This document shows positions 21,818 through 35,300 of a stretch of 64,000 nucleotides of DNA, one piece after another. The translations under genes and the position numbers were made by a program. Origin of the DNA: Vermamoeba vermiformis (taxonomy: Eukaryota > Tubulinea > Echinamoebida). Numbering within the stretch: position 1 is the stretch's first letter; every line of letters starts with the position of its first letter. The DNA is taken from assembly GCA_045837725.1 (NCBI GenBank), contig JBEWZL010000152.1, forward strand, positions 62,001 through 126,000, in the 5' to 3' direction. The notes under the pieces are model-generated. The model was given only the letters and a program-made list of their open reading frames with translations. It did not search any database and was not told the origin of the DNA.

Positions 21818-24800
21818 TTAATGGTAAATGATGGAGATTAGAGCCACAACAAGCACGAGAATAGATCCACAAATGACAGAGCCACCAGACACAGCGTCTT
21901 CATTCTGAGTCTTAGCGCCGTCAATTTGAATTTGAGAGGTGAACTGCGAGCCTTGGCGCGACAATGTGCCTTGCAGGGCCATGCGCTTCTTGAACGGGTT
22001 CGGCGAGTTCGATGAAACAGGTGTGGGAAGGGCATTGGGCGTGGCACTCTCAGGCGTCCATTCAACTTCAACTATGGCGACAAAGTTGTACACGCCAGTC
22101 TCACCCTTGTTCAGTTTGAACAAAGTGTCTTCGTTCGAATCTGGAGCACTCACAGTGACGTCAATACTGAACCACGCTTGTGAGTTTGACTGGTGACCCC
22201 AAGTGAAGTTATTAACGGCACCGAGATACGTGACGCTGTCGTTAGTCAGCAAGAACTGACCGGGCACATTAGGACCGTAGTAATAAATCGCATTGAGCGT
22301 CACGCTAGAAATGTCAACTTCGTCCGAGTACGCGTTGATCAAGAAGTACGCAGGCCTAAAAAGAAGTTGGTTATGTTAGTAGCCAAAGCTAGTGTCATGA
22401 ATTAGAACGTACTCTCCGAGGTCAAATGATAGTGCTTGGCTCGTAAAAGTTGGGTCATTGTAGGCCTGAAGCCAGCCTTGAAGACCGATGTCCACGTATG
22501 CCTCGCCGCAAGTGGGTTGTGCAACGATCGTGGCAGTAAGGAAGGTATTTACAGGTGAGTTTTGAAGTTCTGCAGGACAGTTCTGTTGCGTGGAGCAGCC
22601 AATTGCCACGACCATTCGATACACACCAGAAATATAGCAAGCGTGGATATCAAGATCGACCACCAAGTGTTGCAAGCAGTAGCCAGTCTCGCTGCAGTTA
22701 CTGCCGACAATTCGAATTGACGCGTTGACGCCGTATGGCAACTCACTGATTTGAGCATCGACTACGATAAGAGGTGCAGGGACTGACGTGACGAACTCAA
22801 GTTGACCTGTCTGAGAAGCGACGTTGACAGTTTGACCGACAAAAGCTGCTTTGATTGGCACGCTGAAGACAGGAGCTGCAATGATTTCAACGCTGGATTC
22901 AACCTAATTATGCATTAGTATCAAAATGGCTGTTAATTACTAAAGTTTCAGACCAGGTCTGAAAAGTCTTACCGCAATAACTTTAGGCAAGCGAATAACA
23001 ATATTGAACGGCGTATCAACAACACGTTCCACAGTGTTGCCGTCAATTTCAATAAGATCAATGTGCTTGACGTGCATCTCGCCGCGATAAATGTCTTGAT
23101 CGATCTGAGACGACTTTGTGAATCCGCAAGTAGCAAAAGGAACGTTAACGATAAACTCGTCGTAGCATCCGCTGATAGTCTTAGTGTAATAGTCAGGGCT
23201 GTTGATCAAGTTGCACTCGGGATCGGGGAACTCAATGAGCGTTCTTCGGTTAGCAATGAACGAAGAGTAGACGTTCAAGCTCAATTTGTTTCTAGAAGCG
23301 TGCAAGTTGTAGATAGACGGCACAACGTAGTTCTCCATAGGTGTAGTTTGGTTCAATGGTTGACAGTAGTACGGAGGCGGGACGGAACATTCGTAGCGTG
23401 GATCGGCAAAATCGTTCATGAATCTGATTGGCAGGAGGTTAAGATCAAGTTTAAAAATCTATATATGTATAATCGTGTATCTAAGGGTCCGAAAGGATCT
23501 GAAACGCTTACCCCGAGTAGCAATTGCAATAGCCAGTACTTTCAACGAATCCACCCACGCAGGATGGTTCTGAGACAGGAGCAGAGACGGGCGATTGGAC
23601 GGGCGGTGAAATGGAGGTGAAAGGAACGACGGTGGAGGTCCAACGGTAGCCCGGTTCCAGATCTCCGCTCAAGTAGACGACAGTGGTCGCATCCGGTGTC
23701 ACAGTCAAGTTGCGAATAAGAACTGAGACGTTGAGAATTAATAATTATTAATTAAGGCGAATAAATAGTCACTTACGAGTCTCGCCATCGAGATAGGCGT
23801 TGATGTCAACTTGGTTTTGGAACGGGCAGGAAAAAAGTGGATGCACCAAACGACACTTGAGTATACACAATAGAAATGCCTTCGCTAATGGCAAGGGAGA
23901 TGCGAGAGCCGTAGCTAGATGCTAAGAAAAATCGGTCAATAATTCGAAGAAATTAAAGTGAAGCGGAAAAACTCACCAACTACGTTCACAACTTTGACTA
24001 GCGCTTGGCCTGCATACAAGGAGGGATTGGTGGGTTTCTCTGCGACGCCAAACAACATATAGGGCATTGTGACATTATTCGTGCTATTGTCTGTGGGACC
24101 AACGCCAATGAACGTGTAGCTTTGATTGTCTTCTAACGTAACATTTCTTGGAACAGTCAAACCTTCACCGGAGAATAAATCAACCAGAAAGACTGAGGTG
24201 GGTTGATTAAGTTGAATTCCAGGAAGGGGCAACGAAAAGTATTCGGTCATGGGCAAATCAGATCCGGTGCTGCTTAATGCTTCCAAACCAGGTACTGGGC
24301 CGAATGAAGATACAGCAAGACCGAGGGTCACATAGTCGTTCATTTGGGCATTGGCGAATCTGAGGCGAGATTGGCTCGTAGTTACAGGAGTGGCGCTGAT
24401 TGGCGTGCTGGCAACGGGTGTCTCAGGCGTTGTGGTGGCGCAAGAAAGACAGCTAGTGTTGCCTGGAGCAGCATAAACACCTTGCAATACGAGGTTATTG
24501 CAGTAGTCGTCTTCGTGGCAGATTTGGCAGCAGTCGTAGCAAGGAGGAAGCGGATTCGGTGAAATTGGCGGTGAAAATGGCGTTAGTTGGGGACAATCTG
24601 CGTCGGTTGTACAGGATTGCAGAAAGCAAGAGTAGTTAGCAGGAACGCCTCCACCCACCGCAGAAGTCTCGTACATTGGTATTTTTCTTAGGGCAAACAT
24701 TGATCCAAGCGTCGTAGGCGAGTTTGAGAGCAGAAGAACGTCCAATCCATAGTAGACCGGGTTGCTATTATAGGAGCAGATTTTAGTGGGTAACAAGCTT

Positions 24801-24946
24801 TGAAGTTCCGTAGAATTGCAAATTGGAGCGGTAGTAGGGATCACCAGCCTCAACACAAACGAAAGTTTGTGCGGATGCAAGAGCGGTTGCCAAGGCAAAA
24901 ACCACCAAAATTATAGGGCAAATATTTTTAGAGCCAGATGACCACA
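21818..24946 (-). CDS. Surface protein with DUF4397-like repeats, ZP-N-like part and C-terminal membrane/GPI tail
   Basis: About six exons. The start MWSSGSKNICPIILVVFALATALASAQ is a signal peptide. A Cys-rich stretch follows (CYDCCQICHEDDYC), then two DUF4397-like units (RLRFANAQMNDYVTLGLAV...NVTLEDNQSYTFIGVGP; ALVKVVNVVG...VTPDATTVVYLSGDLEPG). A later region (SLNVYSSFIANRRTLIEF...CYDEFIVNVPFATCGF) recalls a ZP-N fold, but weakly. The C-terminus has a short hydrophobic end (SVICGSILVLVVALISIIYH). Two frame discontinuities are needed: one just after the signal peptide and one at an A6/T6 run at 23,831-23,836. Likely an adhesion or surface protein. Confidence 0.6.
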
Positions 24947-25469
24947 TAGTGTGCAGATCTGAAGGTTCGGTGTTGATCTGTTGTTTCTGTTTCTGCTAAA
25001 TAATGAGCGCACAAAAGTATAAAAGTCCGCCAACGCTCACAATGACGTTCAGTGAGACGAACCAATCAAATCGTTTTGCGTTTGTGAGCACGTGATGGGC
25101 AGGAATTACCAAGCATTTTTATTGCGCTGTCATAAGATTACGGCAAAATTAAAACAATATTTTTATAATACTCGATAATTAGCGATAAGACGTACCCGGC
25201 ATTGATTCTTCGTTTCCACAACCAAATGATTTACATTGTGCATCCGTTTCGTTTTGTCCTTGTACCTACGACTGCCGTAAAGCTACATATAATCAAAAAA
25301 TATTCGTGCATTGTTGTGCACGCATACGTGTGGCGTTGCAAAAAAGATTTGTTGGTCGGCAAAAGTTGCGCCACAAATTTTTTTAGTTTTAGGATCACAG
25401 TCCCAACGCGCAGCACAATCAAAAACGGGACTTCGTTCATTATGGGAGACTGTAATGCAGCGATGAATC

Positions 25470-25485
25470 AACCCTAACCCTAAAA
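25470..25485. repeat. Short interstitial CCCTAA repeat
   Basis: It reads AACCCTAACCCTAAAA, two and a half TTAGGG-type units in reverse. Confidence 0.5.
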
Positions 25486-25619
25486 GAGCTCACTTCCTAA
25501 AAGATGTTTAGTTTTGGATCGTTTTCATCTCTAATAAAAAAATGATCTGGTGGTTGTTGCTGCGTGTTGGAGCCATGGAGGGCTTGCTTGGTCGCAATAC
25601 GTCCCATATCAGTTTTAAA

Positions 25620-25634
25620 CCCCCTAACCCTAAA
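25620..25634. repeat. Second interstitial CCCTAA repeat
   Basis: It reads CCCCCTAACCCTAAA, in the same orientation and 150 bp from the first patch. Confidence 0.5.
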
Positions 25635-26173
25635 GCTGGGGATCAGCCAGGCTGGATTTTGTTGGCGATGCGCGAGAGGTACTTCGGTACAAAGGCTTGC
25701 CTTGTTCTCTTGTGCTGTGTTCATCAATATTTGGCGTTGGCGAGACGGGCGAACTTTGAAGTGGTGCTGTGGTCCTCATCAAAAAAAACTGCAAAAAAAT
25801 TTAAATATTATATTTAATATTGGGATTGGTGGGGTTTCGCAAGCAAAAACATTTATTTTATTGTGGTGTCGGACAAAATATTTCTTTTTTAAATTTGTTT
25901 CAATGATCTCAAAGCAAGATCTTGCCCAGTTTGCCTAGTTCCAACGAACCTCCGTGGTTCTTGCCGAGTATTTGAGCTAGTCAAGCAACGTGGTTAACCA
26001 AAAGTGATGCGTTTGCTTGTTTTAAGCCCGTGGCGCGAAGTCCTCATTTTCCCGCGCAATTTTTCGGTTCATTCAAATTTGTTTCTCGCGTCGGACGACC
26101 TCAAGGCATTGCACATCGATTGTATATAATCGATCTTGCATAACAAAGTGGCAGTACGTAGTCAGTACCACAA

Positions 26174-29100
26174 ATGAGCGTATCACACAATCATAAAGCT
26201 CATCAACTGCCGAGCAAACCAGCTGTGCTGAAAAATAAGCCAAAGGTATAATAATATGCACATAAAAATATAATTTAATTATCCCTTAGCTAGAGGTAAT
26301 TATTCCTAGCGTTACAATAGTAATTTTATTTTATCGATCTAATTTTATTTACATGACGCTTATTCACAGTCAATAATAAAATGTTATTTTTAGTTGGAGC
26401 TTGACCGAATTATCGGCAACACTATTCTTTCGAACTCTGGATTAGCGATCAACTCTCACACCGGCGACATTGCCTATGCAGCGGGCTGCGTCATTGTTAT
26501 TTACAACCCTAAACAGAACAAACAAGTCAAGTTTTTAATGGGCAAGAAAAATAAGGCTATTGGAAGCCTTTGTTTCTCGCCTAACGGAAAATACTTGGCC
26601 GCTGGCGAGGTAAATCCAACACGACTCAACAAACGAACCCTTTCGATTCTAATACTTGTTCATATTTAATAGGTCGGGTACCAACCCTTAGTTCTAGTCT
26701 TTGAATTGGCCACGAAACAGGTGATTGCTGAACTGAAAGGCCACAAGTTCGGTGTCAGCTGCGTTCAATTTTCTCCCAATAACAAGCTGTTGTGCTCTAT
26801 TGGCTTCGAACACGATGGTTTGGTTAATGTTTGGGAGTGGCGGTCGAGCACCTTAGTCTGCGGCAGCAAAGTCACATCCAAGGTAACCACTTATCGATAA
26901 TTTTATCTTTAGTTGCCTCAGATAAATATGCCGATGCTAATGGTATAATATAGGTTCATGCAGTATCATTTGCCGAGGATGGTAGCTACTTTGTAACCGC
27001 TGGTAACAAACACATTAAATTCTGGTACTTGGATCCGCAACTCGGGTTGAAATCATCAGCTGTAAGTCTTTCTGTCATTATATGCTAGTAATGAAAGTTA
27101 TTAATGCATACTTGCATATTAGGGTGCTAAAGCGAAGCTCGTCGAAAGCAAATCGGCTATTCTTGGATCGCACAAAGACAGGTACAAATACGCTCAAGAA
27201 AAAAATTCCTTCCTTAATTATTTTGCACTCTTTTCTGACCCATATAATATAGTGACTATTTCGACGTTGCTTGCGGTCGTGGAGCGAATAGCAACTTAGT
27301 CTTTACAGTGAACGACAAAGGTCACTTGTGCATCGTCAATCCAGTCTCGCGAGTAATGGAGAAGTGGATTGATATGCGCACCAACGGCAAGGCACGTTCA
27401 ATTAGCGTCAATGAGAAAGTGATTGCTTGTGGCTGCAACGATGGTGTTATTCGTTTGTTCTCGCCCGATAAGTTAGAATACATTGCTACCGTTCCTAAGC
27501 CTAACCCCCTCGGCCAAGACGTAAAGTAAGGTTGTTATTAGCGTACAATCGCTTCTCAATTAATCCTCAATTTTTTTATTAATTTTATTTTTGTAAAGGA
27601 TTTTGGATGAAAAAGGAGAAAGCCACGAGAGGTCTTCAGGCGAAAAGATCTATCCTGATACTATTGCCTGCAAGTTAAACGAAGACGGCACTAAGCTCAT
27701 CTCGGTCTACAGCAATAGAAGCATGTTCATTTGGGACATTAAGGATCCCTCGAAAGTACCAAAGTACCGTTCATCTTTGGCTCATAGCGGATGTATCTGG
27801 GATATTGCCCTTCCTCCCGTTCAAAATGCCGCCATGCCTGCTGGTACTTTCGTCACTTGTAGCGCAGATCACTCGATTAGATTTTGGAACGTGGATCCGA
27901 CGTACAACAACAAGTAAGCTCTATTTTACAAAAGAATACTGATTTACTTGCTATACTTGATATTTAATCGGTCTTTCATATTTAATGGATCGTTTTAATG
28001 TTTGTACTTTCCGGATGCGTACTAATTTTTGAAAATAGGAACGTTTATTCAAAGGAAATGGTCCAGTCTATCTCCGTAGTTAATGAAATCAAGGAACTCA
28101 AGCACGAGCATCAACTTGAAAGTATTCACGTTGGTGACGGAGGTATTCGTTGCCTTGCGTTCAGCTGGGACGGTAGACGTGTTGCTTCAGGAGATCGTAG
28201 CGGCAATCTTCGAGTGCACAGTACTGATTCACTGAAATGCGTTAGTTTCACTGAAGCTCATGACGCTGAAGTTCTCTCGTTGGATTATGCTCACGTAAAC
28301 GGTACGCATCCGCTCTTTTTTGTAGGAAAGAAGATTTATCATTCAATATATACCTATGCATTTACCAATATTTTATTGGTGGCAAGCTGATAGTTGTTTT
28401 TTTTTAGGCAAGGATCTGTTGGCTTCCGGAAGTCGAGATCGTCTCATTCATGTTTTTGAAAATACTCCGTCGAATGACGAATATACTCTCTTCTCTACTT
28501 TGGATGAGCACTCAGCTAGCATCACTAGCGTTAAGTTTGCTCAAGGCGGATCCAAGATCTTGAGTTCCGGTGCCGACAAATCCATTACTTTCAGCCAACG
28601 ACAAGTAAGCTAACCTTATTCATGTCGCAAGACATAATACTAATACTTATACTAGGACGATCATTTTGCTCGTTATCACGTTACTACAGTGCACGGCACT
28701 ATCTACGATACCCAGCTGGATCCGTCGGAAAAGCTACTTATTACAGCCGGACAAGAAAAGAAATTCAACATTTACGATATTGCCTCGAGCAAGCTTGTCA
28801 AGTCCATCAAGACAGATGCCGAGAGCGACGAAATTGTGCGCATAGAACTGGATCCATCAGGTCAATTCTTGGCTGCCAGCTCTCAAGACCGACACATTCG
28901 TGTTTATCACTTGGAAAGCGGTGAATTGATTTCAAATGTTAGCGGACACAGCGAATTGGTCACTGGCTTAAAGTTCTCCAGCGACTGCAGCCACTTGATT
29001 TCAGTTTCAGGTACGTAATGCATTTGTCGAATTATTGTTGGATCTGATCTAACTTTAACTTTCTAGGTGATGGCTGTATCTTCTTATGGAGATGGCCTGA

Positions 29101-30723
29101 CGACTTTTCTGAGTCTCTTCGTGCATCAGCAGCAGCTATCAAGCCTGCTCGAGCTACCCGAGCGTTCGCAGATCCGCGTACAGTGCTGAACAACACGAGC
29201 GCTCTTCCTGTTTGGGCTCGAAAGGCTCTAGGTGAGAACGTTGAAAGCACTTCAGAGCATACAGCCGTTGCACATCCTTCTGGAGAGTGGGCTAAGGTAA
29301 TGTAACGACGATTTCGCCGCTCGATCCGAAAATTTTATTGACTCGGTTTATTTAGCGCGCTGGAGATTTAACCATTGGCAGCAATGTATATAAACTAGAC
29401 GACAATCAAAAGTTGCCTTTGGAATCTTCAGAGTCAAAGCAAGATCCACATCCGGCTCAACAAACACAGCAACAACCCTACGCGGAGCCTGTGGAAGAAG
29501 AGGCCGTGTTTTTGGAAGACGAAGGTTCCAAGGAAGTTTCGCAGCAACAATTTGAAGTCACTGCAACTCAACAGCCCACGCCTCATGTTCCTCATCACGC
29601 TCATCACGGATCTCACAGCAGCAGTGCACATTCATCAGAACATTCCACACCCGTTGTGCCTCATCATGACAAGCATGCTAAGGACGGCCACCATTCATTG
29701 AATCAAAGCAAAGATGTTCCCGAGAACGACGTTATTGAAGATATCAACTTCGAAGAGGACCTCAACTCGTTTGCAGAGTTCATGCACGGACCAACCAAAT
29801 TGATGAAATCGAACTTTGAGAACTTGACCGAGAAGTTCTTGCCGACGCAGAAAGTCGATTCGACGCGATTAAGTTTGTCGTCGAAGCACTTGAACCAAGT
29901 CACGAAACAATTGGCCAAAGAGCGTCAACAACAAGGCAAGGCTAGTCCTGTCAAAGCGACGAAGCACGAAGCTGAAAACGCGCCCGAGAATTCTCAGAAT
30001 GTCAATGCCAACGATGACACGCAAAAGACAGATCAATCTGGTGCCACCAAACCGATCGATCGATCTGATTTGGACAAGATCAAAGAGCGCAAAGAACAAT
30101 TGGCACGTGAAGTCGAACAGACCCGCGTCAGATTGGAACAACTAGGCGCCTTAATTAAGCACCCAGCGCCCGTCCCCGTGCCCGAACAAACTCAACCTGT
30201 CACTTCTACTGACGCGGCAGTTGACGCGCAGAATGACACTTTAACTGGAGTTGATGACAGCGTCAAAGTTGACGGCGAAGAAGACGAGGTCGTGAATGTT
30301 GATGACGTGGATGGCGAGGACATTTACGACGAGTACGGCGAAGAGCAGATTGACGATGAGTTCCGCGAGTACGACCAGGCCTTGTTCAATTTGCAGTCTT
30401 CGTTCCGTGACGCCGTGCGATTGTTCCGCCGTTTGCAGCAACAACAGTTCGAGACTGGCGACGCTGACACGGCTGCAATGGTCGAGCGATATTATGACGC
30501 GTTTGGTGACATGAAGTTGTCACTGAACAGCGTCGTGTTGGACGATGGCGCGGTCAATTTGCAGTCAACGCTGTTGGAGCGCTATTCGGAGTTATTGCTC
30601 GCGACTGTTCGTGAAAAGTTAATTTCGGGCAATAATAATAACTCCGGTGCCAATAGTACTTCTGGATCGAACAATAACAATAATGAGTCGAGTCCTAGTC
30701 AAGATAATGATGCCTCGAAATAA
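26174..30723 (+). CDS. WDR62/MAPKBP1-family WD-repeat protein
   Basis: Large scaffold with two predicted beta-propellers. Exon 1 is 26,174-26,245 and exon 2 is 26,394-26,609; about ten more follow in frame, and the last long exon ends at TAA 30,721-30,723. WD units run from [16 protein letters not shown] through [61 protein letters not shown] and [15 protein letters not shown]. The N-terminal 'L.LdriiG.t..n.sgla' and the post-propeller LPVWARKAL...GEWAKR motifs fit the WDR62/MAPKBP1 family, a JNK-scaffold and centrosome family in animals. After that comes a low-complexity His/Gln region and acidic coiled-coil stretches rich in Asp/Glu, with an Asn/Ser tail. It converges on the BTB gene with 77 bp between the stops. 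The animal roles may not apply here. Confidence 0.8.
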
Positions 30724-30800
30724 TTGTACGTTACGAAATAGAAGAAATTCCTTGTATAAATAAAATAATATTTTAATAGAGGTCTTTTATTATGTTTTTG

Positions 30801-32209
30801 TTACTCAATAACATTTTCATTAGCTTTGGAGTACGCTTTGTATATATCCGATTCAAAAGCCTTGGCTAGCGCTGATTTTTCAATTAGATCCAAACAAACC
30901 AGCGAGTTAGGGATCTGACTTGCGTGCGCTTTCGTTTGATAAACAGAAGAGGCAGATTTGACTGTCTGGGAGGTTGGCATAGCACCGTGATCCAAAAGCA
31001 ATTGTACTAAGCGTGGATTTTGAAGTGAAACGGCAGCGTCGAGAGCGGTAGTTGGCCGTGGATCCCAACCTTCTGCCAATAAAATTTCAACGCAATTCAC
31101 CCATCCATTTCTAACAGCCGTCAAGCCAAAGCTATTTGAGTCCTTGGTTTGCAGTCAATATTGATTTCGGAGCAAATTTTACGAGTGCCAAGTGACCATC
31201 TTCGAAGACTTTATGCCAAAAGGAAAAATTATCTGGATTAAATCGCAAAATGGCACCTAATCCGCTTGTCTGTTGATGAAAAAGAAAATTGTCTACTAGT
31301 GAAGGATACTTCGATACAATGAGTTGTAGTAGATCTTCTGGCAGTTCCAGATCCTTATTGGCCAAGCAGTGGTAGTATTGAATGTCGCTGTTGGAAAATG
31401 CAATTTCCTCGATGATGACTTGCATGCATTTGTACGCTTTGTGTTTAGCTGCTAGGCTGAGCCACACCTTCGTTACGCCGACACTAACATAAAATTTAAC
31501 CCATATAATGAAATGAATGCATATTTAACTTACTTTTTATGGCATATTGATTTCATTAGCAAGAAATCGTCATAAATAAACAGCGGATCTGGTCGTTGAC
31601 AAAGCAGCTGGTAAGCTTTGTCGTAATAATCGCTGAGAGACAAGTAGTAAACCAATTTGCAAAATTCATAGCGAAAAGTACGCTCTTCTTGCTTAGTTTG
31701 TAAGTGCACAACAAAGCCGGATCCAAAAAGTGATGTACATAATTGATCTGCGTAGAGATGCACCAAGTGCTGTTCATTGAACTGATGGGCCAGACGCACT
31801 AATTGGAACAGTTGGTGACCAATTGTAACGGGGTCCTGAGAATACATATTGTGTTGTTTGCCCAGTAAATCTCGAATAAATCTTAGGATAACTGGAAGTG
31901 AATAACTGTGCAAGCAGATCCGCTTCGTATTTGATTCTTGAAATTGTCCTGCTAACATTGCTGCAAATACTTCATTTGTTAAAAGCGGTTCAATTGGAAA
32001 TTTTAATTCCCAGTCCTCTTCTTTATTGTAAAATGTTACTTCACCTGCAAAAATTAATAAAATTAATAAAATTGGAATAAATTGGTAATTAATCTGTATT
32101 ATTATTAGTAAAAATACGCAATGAGCTAGGGCATAGCGTAACGTCTTGCTGTAAAGTTACGTATTTTTTTTTTTAACAACCAAATTATAATTATACCATC
32201 AGTCGTCAT
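30801..32209 (-). CDS. BTB/POZ protein with ankyrin-like C-terminal region
   Basis: It starts MTTDG with exon 1 at 32,209-32,197, which splices in frame into the BTB fold: GEVTFYNKEEDWELKFPIEPLLTNEVFAAMLAGQFQESNTKRICL, then LFQLVRLAHQFNEQHLVHLYADQL. BTB proteins dimerise and many act as Cullin-3 adaptors. The C-terminal part has ankyrin-like repeats (GLTAVRNGWVNCVEILLAEGWDPRPTTALDAAVSLQNPRLVQLLLDHGA). The frame breaks by one base near 31,125-31,150 between the middle and ankyrin parts, with sense on both sides. That is either an assembly error or a real lesion. Confidence 0.65.
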
Positions 32210-32333
32210 TCTTCGGATTAACGCGTGGAAAAGAATGAAAAAAATAAGGTACTACAATAATAATAAAAGCCACTCTTATCTCTCTTGTTCAGCTTCGAAA
32301 ATTTTGTCAATTTTTGACGAGCAATGTTTTATT

Positions 32334-35300
32334 TTACAACCAAGGCGCCCAACCAGGAAACATTTTGCACAATCTTTCAGGATCTTGAGCCTCGCAAATA
32401 AGTTGCTGAACTTGACCTTCGACCTAAGAAGCGAAAAAAAACAAATTTAGTTTGCGAAATTAAAACGGATCTGGGTCGGTCGAAACTTACACTTAGAGCC
32501 TCGCCTGATTCATAGCCTTGCAATTTTTGCTTCAATCTCAACAAGGTCTTTTCAGCGTCAGCGTTCACTTTGCCACCAGAGCTCGAGTTCGATACTGCCG
32601 GTGCATCTTCTTTGTCGTCAACATCTTGTTCAATGTCCGAGTCATCTCGTTGCAATCTCAACGCCTAAAAAGGGCAAGTTAATATCATATCGGAAATGTC
32701 AATGATGGGAACTATCTTTTGACACGTGTCACTGCCATTTTTTCACGTGTCATAGAATATCGAGCGTTATTTTTTGTACGTGCGGAAGTTTGACAGGTGT
32801 CATTTTGACATGCCAAAGAGGAGTTTGTCTGACACTTACTCTCAAGGGCGATAGCGTCCATTTGTACAAGGGATCGTGAATGAACACTTCTACGATGGTC
32901 AGCAATGACTCGTGTTGATCGCGCAACACTCTGAGTGTCTCTTCGCAGCACCGACGGAACACGCCTTCAACGCCTGTGATGCCCATACCATCGATAATGT
33001 CACGTGTCAGACGGAACGGAACAACTTCGGGTGTTTTGAGGGCTTTACCCTATTTAGTAAAGTGTTAAAATTGTTGCAAACAATGATACTCGTAATGATT
33101 TTACCTGTTCGAACGCGACACCAAGATCGATGTGAACAATTTCTGCGGAAGGAATGTGCAGTAGAATGTTTTGTGCGTGTCTAAATGAATCATTCATGAA
33201 TACTTCGTTCACTGAACGACGATTTGATTTCGATTTTACCTATCACCAAGACCGAGCATGTATCCAACGATTGAGTTCGTTGCGACTGAACGAGTGTAGG
33301 CCAAACGCTTTTCGAACCACTAAAAACGAGAGAAATTAGAGAGATTTCCTTTTTAGGAAAGTGAGTGAGGTTTAGGTACGTACTTCGTGAGGCTCCAGAT
33401 AGTGCTCTAAAAAGAAGTGATGGAAGACAGGATGAAATTTCTCCATGATGCTTTTGAATGCTGTCAACTTGTCACCTTCAGCGGCATTGGTCAATTCTTT
33501 TCTGCATTCCAAAGAGAACAGATCCGACGGTCTGTAGCGGTAATGTGCGCCGACTTTGGGATTTTGAATGGATCCGACTAAGTATGAACCAATAGGCATT
33601 GAATCCATAACCCATTCTAAGAGACCTGCGGCGGGTGTCATCGGAATAATTTTGTAGCCCTTAATGTTCAAGCGTCGTTTTCTGGTCTCAGGATTTTCTT
33701 TCAACAGCACATTGACCATTGAAAACATCTGTTGCATGACCGCATCTTGACGCATGTCATCGCGACCTTTGACAAGTTGTTTGTAGCGTTGACCGTCACT
33801 GCCTTCACATTCGATAATCTTCGGCAAGTTCAAGCCACCTTTGGAACAAAGTCAATTTTTGACACTTTTGACACGAGTTTTTGACATGTGAATAAGCGTC
33901 ACGTGTCATTTTTTGAATGTTTTTTGTGACTTACCAGCAAGGGTGAACTGCGGAACAAATCCTTTCACTGAAATCAATTGACCGCGCTAAATTAAGTAAT
34001 TAATAGCTGTTTCAGTGAACAATAATTCATGCAACGACATACCCAAGGAGCAGTAGGCACGTGGACGTTATTCAAGTTAGCAATAGCTTTCAGTTTGAGC
34101 TTCGTTGGGAATCGAATCGGCTTTGTTTCTTTCTTGTACGGCGTTGCATCGAAGAAGGCAAGTTCAATGTACGCTTCAATGAGCAGCTCGAGTTCGTTGA
34201 TGTTGTCTTTCAACTTGGACTTGCGCAGTTCTTCAATGATGTTGCGCGCTGCACCAATTTTATCCGCGTCATACACGAATCTAAAAATCACGTGGTTAAT
34301 AAATACGTCCATGCCTATTATGCACTGATCGACTGACTTCGAAATATTCCATAAAAGGAAATTTGTGCGGGACTTGGTTCATGAAATTGTTTCGTGAACG
34401 TACCTGTCACGGCCACGCTGATCAGGCCCGACTTTGTTGCCGTTAGATAGGGCAAAGATCTGATAGAGTGAATGATGCGGATGGTCCATCACGACCTTTT
34501 TGATCAATGTCGTTAAGATGTGTTGAAAGACGTTCTCTTGCGCGCTCATTCTTGAGGCAATTTGATAGAACAGCAACAAGAACTTGTGCGACGGGATCTT
34601 GTCAATGTACTTCTTCAAGAACTCGTTGATGGCTTCATTGTTCGGGTTATTAAACCAAAGTGAGCATAATCTGAACACTGCACGAATATCTGCAAAGATA
34701 ACGTTAGCAGTGAAACTTTGCAAAAATTCTTCAGTCACGTGATGGACTTACCATATTTGTCACCAGAGTACAAGCAATGAGCGTAGTTTGTAATCGCGTC
34801 TTGCAAAAATCTGACGCGATCTTCTTCGATGCGCTGAGACTCTTGTCGATCAGTCTCAACTTCCTTTTGCAGCAGTTTGATGTGTCTTTGCAACTCTTCG
34901 ACGGTCGTTTTGGGAATTTGACCTTGCTTCAAAAGCTTGATACATTGCTCTAATTCTTTTTCCTATACGAAGAAATTAGCTACATTGCCTTTTTTGGTAA
35001 AAACGTACCTTTCGTTTTCGCAACTGCTGACTGGCTTCCCATTCGCTAGATTTCAGCTTCGCAATCAAATTTTCGTACAAATTGTCTGCAAATCTAGCAA
35101 GCGTGAAATAACCTGAAAAAAATATGGCGTTAGTGCCGGCATCTCCTTATTAGGGAATTTATCAAAGCGGTTACCTTTTGACTTGTTTCGACCACATTCA
35201 TCGAACACTTTGACAGCACGCTTCAAATAATCTTCAATGATAATGTGTGAACTTTCAGACCGAGTCTGTGCAAGCCACCTGCCTGATATGGTAAGTGCCT

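Larger units (their letters stand above)
24947..26173. other. Intergenic region with telomere-like patches
   Basis: About 1.2 kb without a supported gene. It includes the divergent promoters of the DUF4397 protein and the WD-repeat gene. Short open frames on both strands at 25.2-25.9 kb show no family signal. Two CCCTAA patches lie at 25,470 and 25,620. Confidence 0.5.
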
